The notes below the pieces were generated by a model, which was not told where the DNA came from, searched no databases, and saw only the letters and a list, made by a program, of their open reading frames with translations. Both the position numbers and the translations under genes were made by a program. Of a stretch of 64,000 nucleotides of DNA, positions 58,904 to 64,000 are shown in pieces. The stretch covers positions 22,133 to 86,132 of IMG/VR virus record IMGVR_UViG_3300043399_000446. One strand, given 5' to 3'. Within the stretch, counting starts at the first letter, position 1. Each line of letters begins with the position of its first letter. The stretch comes from a virus.

Positions 58904-59472
58904 TATTTTCCCTCTAATATATTCATATGTACTACTACAAGATGACTATAGGCAACAGCATGTGCCTTTTTAAATGAATAACCATTCTCATCTTTGTCCC
59001 AAACTGTTTTACTAACTACATTCCAAGGTTCACCAATAAGATGCTTTTTTGATGGTCTGATTATAGCCAAGAACATCGCTAAACGGGGTATACTATTCAC
59101 AGGCTCAGGCATCTTTCGCAAACTATCATAATGATTGCTAAGATGAATAAGTTTCTCTACAAAATGCCTATCTTTTAGTTTGTCCCAATTAGGCTCATCC
59201 ATCAATTGAATTAAATGTAGTTCATCCCTAACTTGCTCATATACATGAACATTCAACAAGTCTAATTTGAAATATCCACGCTTATCCATTTCCCTATAAT
59301 CTACAGCACACATATCAGTAATAGGATTATAGGGCACTGGCTGTACATAAACTCCAGTAGCATGTTTTCTGATAGGGTTAGCTTGTAACATAGCAGCGGG
59401 AGTATGCTCAATTATCTCCAATAACTTATTTCTATCAGGAAGATCAATGTCAATATCTGACTGAAATTTCAT
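58903..59472 (-). CDS. Split DNA polymerase III alpha-like protein, C-terminal piece with catalytic aspartates
   Basis: 189 residues. SDIDIDLPDR (residues 5-14) aligns with PDFDVDF of DnaE, which holds two catalytic Asp; HATGVYVQPV with HAGGVVIAP; GYFKLDLLN with GLVKFDFLG, whose Asp is the third catalytic residue; MFLAIIRPS with ALVALFRPG; and SFKKAHAVAYSHLVVV with GFNKSHSAAYALVSY. It begins exactly where the protein at 15.0-15.5 kb ends. Large loops and all C-terminal DnaE domains are missing. It overlaps the DexA-like exonuclease gene by 4 bp (ATGA). Confidence 0.75.
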   Translation of the reverse strand: MKFQSDIDIDLPDRNKLLEIIEHTPAAMLQANPIRKHATGVYVQPVPYNPITDMCAVDYREMDKRGYFKLDLLNVHVYEQVRDELHLIQLMDEPNWDKLKDRHFVEKLIHLSNHYDSLRKMPEPVNSIPRLAMFLAIIRPSKKHLIGEPWNVVSKTVWDKDENGYSFKKAHAVAYSHLVVVHMNILEGK

Positions 59473-60017
59473 AACAATCCATGTTTGATAAGCTTACGAT
59501 AGGCATCTTGAACCACAATAGCCTGATGTTCAGCATCTTCTACAGCCTTGTGTGTAGTTCTAGTGCCATATTTTTTATCTTTCAAACTTACTCCAGTGAT
59601 ATCAAATAATGTACGTGTGTCTCTAGCGTTATAATACGGCCAAGGAATAGCTAAGTCAACATTACGGAAACCAGTTTCTAAAGCCACGATGTCGAAGCCA
59701 GCACCATTGCTCCAAATAGCTCTACGATTCCAGCAAAACTTGTAAAGTAATTCCAAGCATTCTTTGAATGGCAGTCTACCAACTTCGCTAAATGCTTCGT
59801 TCATAGCATCAGGACTTTGTGTAGCCCACCATTTTATAGTCTCATCGTCAATAGTGCGATTGTATAATTCTGTTTGTTCTTCTATTGTGGGTTTTAGCTC
59901 TAACTTTTCAACTATACCCATGCCTTTAGGATCAAATCGTACAGCACCAATTGAGAGTATTACACAGTTTGGTTTTGTATCTAATGTCTCTAAGTCTACC
60001 ATTATATCATTTGCCAT
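59469..60017 (-). CDS. dexA: 3'-5' exonuclease, DexA/DnaQ-like
   Basis: 182 residues of the RNase H-like exonuclease fold. NDIMVDLETLDT supplies the ExoI DxE, WSNGAGFDIVALE the ExoII Asp, and HKAVEDAEHQAIVV the ExoIII HxxxxD. The DDETIKWWATQSPDAMNEAF helix is typical for phage exonuclease A (DexA) relatives. It directly precedes the Pol III alpha-like piece with a 4-bp overlap, which recalls the alpha-epsilon pairing of Pol III, though interaction is inference. Confidence 0.85.
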   Translation of the reverse strand: MANDIMVDLETLDTKPNCVILSIGAVRFDPKGMGIVEKLELKPTIEEQTELYNRTIDDETIKWWATQSPDAMNEAFSEVGRLPFKECLELLYKFCWNRRAIWSNGAGFDIVALETGFRNVDLAIPWPYYNARDTRTLFDITGVSLKDKKYGTRTTHKAVEDAEHQAIVVQDAYRKLIKHGLL

Positions 60018-60018
60018 A

Positions 60019-60366
60019 TCATTCCCATCTCAATTTAAATAATACTAATTCTTGGTCACTTGCCAAGTAAATTCTGTTTTTAGCATCCCTATCATGTTTC
60101 CAACACCAATGTTTATTTTGACTTTTAGGCGTGGTATTAGCCGTATTGAGGACTATATTTTGTATATTAAAATTCTTATCGGTAATCCACTCATCAACTT
60201 CTTTACTCGCACCCCAAGTTTGCCAACACCATTCACGCCATTCAAAAAACAAATTGTCTGGTGCACGATTTTTGAATAAATTATAAGGTGCGTTAACAGA
60301 AATTAGATACTTGAAGTCGGGATATCCAGTGTATCTACGATCAACTTTCTTTATATCTAAACTCAT
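60019..60366 (-). CDS. Array paralogue 9 (LRW-motif protein)
   Basis: 115 residues from ATG MSLDIKKVDRRYTGYPD; ATGA overlap with the upstream gene. FFEWREWCWQTWGASKEVDEW is the WC helix and IYLASDQELVLFKLRWE the closing motif of the array family. Last member, directly followed by the DexA-like gene. Function unknown. Confidence 0.7.
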   Translation of the reverse strand: MSLDIKKVDRRYTGYPDFKYLISVNAPYNLFKNRAPDNLFFEWREWCWQTWGASKEVDEWITDKNFNIQNIVLNTANTTPKSQNKHWCWKHDRDAKNRIYLASDQELVLFKLRWE

Positions 60367-60704
60367 TGTTTCAATTTTTGCCACACTATTGCCTTTTCTA
60401 ATCTGTCTTTGAATTCTTCTGCTTGCTGTATATTATTAAATCCTACACCTGATATCTTGAATGTGCGCTCTACCCAATTACTATAGTTCCTACTTTTATC
60501 CTGTAGCCAAATACTATCATTTACCCATGTGATCCAATGTTTTTTAAGATCCAAATCTGTTTCAACTAATCCTATAACATAACATTTCATTTCACCAAAT
60601 ACGGTATCTAATATCCTCATAGTGGGATCTATATCCCGTAGAGTTTTACCATGACTCCAAACTACAAGATAATTACCATCGAAAGGTTCTATAATTATGT
60701 TCAT
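60363..60704 (-). CDS. Array paralogue 8 (divergent)
   Basis: 113 residues: IIEPFDGNYLVVWSHGKTLRDIDPTMRIL ... SGVGFNNIQQAEEFKDRLEKAIVW. The ending lacks a clear LRW and only loosely fits the family, so membership is uncertain; size, position and the ATGA overlap with the next gene upstream agree with the array. Confidence 0.6.
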   Translation of the reverse strand: MNIIIEPFDGNYLVVWSHGKTLRDIDPTMRILDTVFGEMKCYVIGLVETDLDLKKHWITWVNDSIWLQDKSRNYSNWVERTFKISGVGFNNIQQAEEFKDRLEKAIVWQKLKQ

Positions 60705-61006
60705 TGAAATTTAAGAACATAAAGTATGTACTTTTGTTCATCTACTATTTGGTAGTCCCCACCGATATTACCTTCTACAAAGTTTAATTTGATGCCATAT
60801 TTGTCAGTGATCCATTCTTCAAATTCATACGCATCAAAATTCGTATGCTCATTTTGAAATTCATCACGAAGTTTTTTTAATGTTGCCCAAAAATCATTTC
60901 TACGCTTTCTATCTGAATGAAGAGCCTCAATGGCTTCTTGGTCGCCCTGCATAACAGCATTAACCAAACTTTGTACCCTTTTTAAATAATCTTCGTCATC
61001 TTCCAT
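60701..61006 (-). CDS. Array paralogue 7
   Basis: 101 residues. An N-terminal helical segment (LKRVQSLVNAVMQGDQEAIEALHSDRKRRNDFWATLKKLRDEF) is added before the family-like part AYEFEEWITDKYGIKLNFVEGNIGG and the degenerate ending YQIVDEQKYILYVLKFQ. Overlaps the upstream gene by 25 bp. Confidence 0.62.
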   Translation of the reverse strand: MEDDEDYLKRVQSLVNAVMQGDQEAIEALHSDRKRRNDFWATLKKLRDEFQNEHTNFDAYEFEEWITDKYGIKLNFVEGNIGGDYQIVDEQKYILYVLKFQ

Positions 61007-61206
61007 TCGTGGTCACGGCCCCATGTTAGCATGAATAGAGTATAATCTTTTTCTTCGGAAAATTCAATAAGTAATTTATCATCCTGCACTTTTCCGGTAA
61101 AATTCACCTTATGTTTATCTGCCCAAATATACAATCTAATCTCTATTGTGCTTTTAACAAGATCCCTCAGTGCTTTATCTTCGGAGGGTAAATAAAATTC
61201 AATCAT
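60982..61206 (-). CDS. Array paralogue 6
   Basis: 74 residues from ATG MIEFYLPSEDKALRDLVKS; ATGA overlap upstream. IEFSEEKDYTLFMLTWGRD is the closing motif (LTW for LRW) with a short tail behind it. Confidence 0.65.
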   Translation of the reverse strand: MIEFYLPSEDKALRDLVKSTIEIRLYIWADKHKVNFTGKVQDDKLLIEFSEEKDYTLFMLTWGRDHEWKMTKII

Positions 61207-61436
61207 TCCCACCTCAATTTGGCTAATAATGCCATATCTTTATTCCATATTCTTATGATGTATAGTGTAGGTTCAGCAAAGATACTATTATTGTAATCTG
61301 TTCCTAAAGGTAATAATTCCCAGCCATCACCGTAGGCTGACCAAAAATGGTTATTTATTTTGAACTTACCCACATTATTTTCAAGCCAAGAAATTATTTC
61401 CTGCCTACCACCCCTAGCCTTTACTTCATATGGCAT
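61203..61436 (-). CDS. Array paralogue 5
   Basis: 77 residues: GGRQEIISWLENNVGKFK (helix with central Trp and Gly) and LYIIRIWNKDMALLAKLRWE (closing motif). Starts 1 bp after the upstream stop codon. Confidence 0.68.
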   Translation of the reverse strand: MPYEVKARGGRQEIISWLENNVGKFKINNHFWSAYGDGWELLPLGTDYNNSIFAEPTLYIIRIWNKDMALLAKLRWE

Positions 61437-61437
61437 A

Positions 61438-61692
61438 TTACCACCTTAAGGCACACAATAAATAATCTCGTTCGTATCTGAATTTTATACAGAATGAGTT
61501 GTCGTCAAATGCCCACCTACAATGACGTTCGCAATTTGGAATGCTATCATAGATCCAATCTAAAATATCACCGTACCAATTTACAAATTTACTATGTGTG
61601 TTTATTTCAGGTAGAGGTATAGTATGTTGATACCATCCAGGTTTGACATCACACCAATCTTTTTGTGTTTCGTACCACTCTAACTTTTTCAT
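61438..61692 (-). CDS. Array paralogue 4
   Basis: 84 residues from ATG MKKLEWYETQKDWCDVKPGWY; ATGA overlap. FVNWYGDILDWIYDSIPN and SFCIKFRYERDYLLCALRW are the two family blocks. Confidence 0.68.
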   Translation of the reverse strand: MKKLEWYETQKDWCDVKPGWYQHTIPLPEINTHSKFVNWYGDILDWIYDSIPNCERHCRWAFDDNSFCIKFRYERDYLLCALRW

Positions 61693-61961
61693 AACCAACG
61701 CATAGTGAACAATAAAGCATCCTGTTCGTTTTTAAAATACATCATTGTATAATTAAAATCTTTTTCTAATATCCATAAAATATCGTTATCTGTACAACTT
61801 TCTTCAACAGAACATATATCGCCGGGACCGTAATAAGTATAAGATACTATGTTACCCTTACCTAAATAAGTTTCACAAAAAGAAATAATATCTTCCAGTT
61901 GATTATAAAAATTTTTATATAAACTGATTTTCTCCCAACCTTGAGGTATATCTATTATCAT
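61689..61961 (-). CDS. Array paralogue 3
   Basis: 90 residues from ATG MIIDIPQGWEKISLYKN; ATGA overlap. QLEDIISFCETYLGKGN and YTMMYFKNEQDALLFTMRWL are the family blocks, closely similar to paralogue 2. Confidence 0.68.
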   Translation of the reverse strand: MIIDIPQGWEKISLYKNFYNQLEDIISFCETYLGKGNIVSYTYYGPGDICSVEESCTDNDILWILEKDFNYTMMYFKNEQDALLFTMRWL

Positions 61962-62182
61962 AACCAACGCATACAAAAGAAAAGGGCGTCTTTTTCAAAT
62001 TTAAAATAGAATGTATCAGAGTATCTATGGACCCAACCATATCTCCAAATACATTTTTTATTTCTACCACCTTCACCAAAGTTGTCTCTACACCACTGAA
62101 TGACTTCGTGTAAATCATCGTGAGTATATGGTTTTATTGATAGCTGAACTCTAAATTCATGCTTGCTCTTACGTTTAATCAT
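61958..62182 (-). CDS. Array paralogue 2
   Basis: 74 residues from ATG MIKRKSKHEFRVQLSIKP; ATGA overlap. DLHEVIQWCRDNFGEGG and TFYFKFEKDALFFCMRWL are the clearest copies of the WC-helix and closing MRW/LRW motifs. Confidence 0.7.
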   Translation of the reverse strand: MIKRKSKHEFRVQLSIKPYTHDDLHEVIQWCRDNFGEGGRNKKCIWRYGWVHRYSDTFYFKFEKDALFFCMRWL

Positions 62183-62619
62183 GACCACCTCGTCACGAAC
62201 CAAATATAATCAGCATCATCCATGAAAGCAAAGAAAATAAAATCATACCCGCCGATATCATTCATAGAATAATCAGTGGGATTATCAGCATTATTAGGAT
62301 CAGTAAAGAAGTTGTTAGGTAACACCCTATGAATATCAGTGCGCCATTTACCTACACAATTACTTTTACACCATTCTTTTAGTTTCTCATAGCCATCAGT
62401 CCAATCGGGGTATCCTATAAAGGCTTCACTGGTGGCATCTTTTATAACGTAGACATAAGGATAATTCATGTAGAAAGATTTAGTTGTTCCTGCCCAGTTA
62501 TTTATGTCGGGGTCAAACCTGTGATTATACTCTGCCCAATTTTTACAACCGTGCCTTTTCAAAAATCTTTTATCTTTCCACCTTAAATAGTTACTATATA
62601 ACCTACCAATCAAGTACAT
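62179..62619 (-). CDS. Array paralogue 1 (longest)
   Basis: 146 residues. An added N-terminal part (YLIGRLYSNYLRWKDKRFLKRHGCKNWAEYNHRFDPD) precedes the family region DGYEKLKEWCKSNCVGKW and the ending DFIFFAFMDDADYIWFVTRWS. First gene of the array, directly after the zinc-finger gene. Confidence 0.68.
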   Translation of the reverse strand: MYLIGRLYSNYLRWKDKRFLKRHGCKNWAEYNHRFDPDINNWAGTTKSFYMNYPYVYVIKDATSEAFIGYPDWTDGYEKLKEWCKSNCVGKWRTDIHRVLPNNFFTDPNNADNPTDYSMNDIGGYDFIFFAFMDDADYIWFVTRWS

Positions 62620-62620
62620 T

Positions 62621-63331
62621 TCAGTACCCAGCCAACCTTAATATTTCTGTGACCTGCGCCACATGCTCGGGATTTTTCTTGAATTTGATAGCCCACAATT
62701 CAGGATTGATATAATCCATAATCAATCTTTCTTGATCTGGTGTAATCTTGTTCAAAAAATCCACACCACTATTACTATGGTACATAATCCAGGGGCTGAT
62801 TTTTCCTGTGGTGATTAGATAGCAAATCTTATTACTATTGCCATACCTCAATACGTCATTGTTTTTTATGTGTAGGTCTTCTGCCAAACTAATGGTAGTT
62901 TCAATACTGCGAGCAATAGCATCAAGTGGATCTTCTACGCGCAAATATTCGCACAGAAATTTTGTGTATATTACATCACTACACCAATCATCAATCTTGA
63001 TTTTGTTTTTGATAAGCCAATCAATGAACCTACTGGGGTTCAAACAATTTATATCGATACAATATATGCCAAATTTTATAAAGGCAATATAGTAAGGCGA
63101 CTTGATGAATTCTTCGTAGGGTTTTACTTTTTTAGACGCTGTGTTTTTCTTCATGAACTGAAGAAATAGTTGATATGCTATACGATTACCTGGCTTATCT
63201 TTTTCTTGCCAGCGATGTTTGTATTCACATATATGACGGATAACCGTAGTTTCGCGGACAAATGTTCGCCCACAAAACTCACATCCAAATTTAGATGTTT
63301 CCTTGGTCTCGTTCGTATTGCTTGATTTCAT
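62621..63331 (-). CDS. Zinc-finger protein of unknown function
   Basis: 236 residues. The N-terminus FGCEFCGRTFVRETTVIRHICEYKH is a C2H2-type finger (CxxC...HxxxxxxH). The rest is helical (KPYEEFIKSPYYIAFIKFGIYCIDINCLNPSRFIDWLIKNKI; ISPWIMYHSNSGVDFLNKI). I recall such finger proteins beside clamp-loader genes of marine T4-like phages; role in replication or late transcription is open. Overlaps the gp62-like gene by 41 bp. Confidence 0.65.
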   Translation of the reverse strand: MKSSNTNETKETSKFGCEFCGRTFVRETTVIRHICEYKHRWQEKDKPGNRIAYQLFLQFMKKNTASKKVKPYEEFIKSPYYIAFIKFGIYCIDINCLNPSRFIDWLIKNKIKIDDWCSDVIYTKFLCEYLRVEDPLDAIARSIETTISLAEDLHIKNNDVLRYGNSNKICYLITTGKISPWIMYHSNSGVDFLNKITPDQERLIMDYINPELWAIKFKKNPEHVAQVTEILRLAGY

Positions 63332-63881
63332 CGTCTGTTACCAATTCAGCAAGAATTTCTATATCCTGATATTTTAGATTAGGATATATTGTGGCAATAT
63401 ACATCTTTTTCTTTTGCGTGTCAACAAATGATTTGGCTAATTCATCCAAAGAACCGCTATCTGTTTTAGGATAAATTTTTTGGAAATACTCTTTAACTTC
63501 TTTTATCTTAGCGGGTTCCTTCAGCTTTGTCATTTTATCTTTAAGATGTGGTATCCACTGATGATATTGTTTGCCGATACCAGGACTGGCAGCACATAAC
63601 ATCAACCATTGTAATTCAGGATGCTTTTGGATAGTTTCATTGAAGTAATATTTGTTGGCATGATAATCTACACTTTGTAGATAATATTGCTGGACTTCAC
63701 CTGAACCCTTAACTGCGCTGACCCAATGTAGCATCATGTAGGGTACAAACTTCTTTTTCTGTTCTTCGCTGAGTTTACTGAACCAAGCATAATCTTTCTT
63801 ATCTATAGCCAAGAGGGCTTCAAACAAATCAAAATCTTGCTTCTCAAACTTCTCGTCTTGGGATACTTTTTCTTTAGCCAT
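63291..63881 (-). CDS. 62: Clamp loader small subunit, gp62-like
   Basis: 196 residues, close to T4 gp62 (187). FDLFEALLAIDKKDYAWFSKLSEEQ corresponds to the N-terminal LFKDDIQLNEHQVAWYSKD of gp62, and HPELQWLMLCAASPGIGKQYHQWIPHLKDK to [23 protein letters not shown]. The C-terminal helices match in length. It would complete the clamp loader with gp44, which lies 50 kb away here although the two genes are adjacent in T4. The match is by eye. Confidence 0.65.
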   Translation of the reverse strand: MAKEKVSQDEKFEKQDFDLFEALLAIDKKDYAWFSKLSEEQKKKFVPYMMLHWVSAVKGSGEVQQYYLQSVDYHANKYYFNETIQKHPELQWLMLCAASPGIGKQYHQWIPHLKDKMTKLKEPAKIKEVKEYFQKIYPKTDSGSLDELAKSFVDTQKKKMYIATIYPNLKYQDIEILAELVTDDEIKQYERDQGNI

Positions 63882-64000
63882 TTTGTTTGTTAGGCCCTAA
63901 CGTCCAAATCAATTTGATAATTTCAAAACTCACAGCATCAGGATGATTGGGACTTATATCTACACCTTCACTATCTAAATCGGGAGTCCATTTTTGTTCC
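63874..64000 (-). CDS. Partial gene at the right edge (C-terminal 41 residues)
   Basis: The frame ends WTPDLDSEGVDISPNHPDAV...FEIIKLIWTLGPNKQNG and runs off the window. It overlaps the gp62-like start by 8 bp, so it belongs to the same operon. Family not recognisable from this fragment. Confidence 0.6.
   Translation of the reverse strand, partial: EQKWTPDLDSEGVDISPNHPDAVSFEIIKLIWTLGPNKQNG

Noticed and set aside
1-64000. CRISPR arrays and tRNA genes
   Set aside because: No regularly spaced direct repeats with unique spacers and no T-arm-like GTTCRANYC cloverleaf were seen outside coding genes.

Overview
The window looks like part of the genome of a large, AT-rich T4-like myovirus related to the marine/freshwater cyanophage and pelagiphage group. 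Evidence: T4-type neck, tail and head-completion proteins (gp13-, gp14-, gp15-, gp18-, gp19- and gp4-like, probable gp16), T4-type replication proteins (gp41 helicase, gp61 primase, gp44 clamp loader, probable gp62), a gp1-like dNMP kinase, and many copies of an [N]ATAAATA late-promoter motif. The host cannot be read from the sequence. No portal, large terminase, major capsid protein, photosynthesis gene, tRNA or CRISPR array was seen. Almost all genes lie on the minus strand. The plus-strand exceptions are phoH, a small HNH-type gene, the gp14/gp15/Nudix block, one GIY-YIG gene and one short conserved gene.

Layout, left to right. 0-5.5 kb: two paralogous low-complexity proteins, a nucleotidyltransferase/ADP-ribosyltransferase-like fusion, a glycosyltransferase and a nucleotidylyltransferase. 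5.5-11.8 kb: ClpA-like unfoldase, J-domain protein, holin-like membrane protein, phoH. 11.8-16.4 kb: gp44 clamp loader with an endonuclease gene lodged at its 5' end, GroES-like co-chaperonin, and the first half of a split Pol III alpha-like protein. 16.4-25 kb: Ig-repeat structural protein, GH19 endolysin and three repeat-rich fibre genes. 25-37.2 kb: virion morphogenesis (gp16?, gp4, tube-like, gp19, gp18, gp1, gp13). 37.2-37.6 kb: a gene-free, highly structured probable non-coding RNA. 37.6-40.4 kb: 2OG oxygenase, MazG and a GC-rich early-looking pair behind consensus sigma70 promoters. 40.5-44.7 kb (+): gp14, gp15, Nudix. 44.7-54 kb: structural and collar-fibre genes, RecB-like nuclease, IscA-like protein, a ligase-like protein. 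54-57 kb: gp41 and gp61. 58-64 kb: peptide deformylase, the second half of the Pol III alpha-like protein, DexA-like exonuclease, up to nine tandem tiny paralogues, a zinc-finger protein and gp62.

How it fits together: replication genes are scattered but form coupled pairs (gp61-gp41; Pol III alpha-like C half-DexA-like exonuclease). Late virion genes are preceded by GATAAATA/TATAAATA motifs, often with short hairpin leaders, and expression units are separated by strong hairpins. Four homing-endonuclease-like genes interrupt the late regions. The most unusual items are: (i) a covarying two-helix RNA leader shared by three GIY-YIG genes, (ii) the pseudoknotted RNA at 37.2-37.6 kb, (iii) a DNA polymerase III alpha-like core split into two genes 43 kb apart with its catalytic aspartates kept, (iv) a displaced gp44 start fragment upstream of an intruding endonuclease gene, (v) the tandem paralogue array at 60-62.6 kb, and (vi) a gene that appears to start at a non-canonical AUU/AUC codon.
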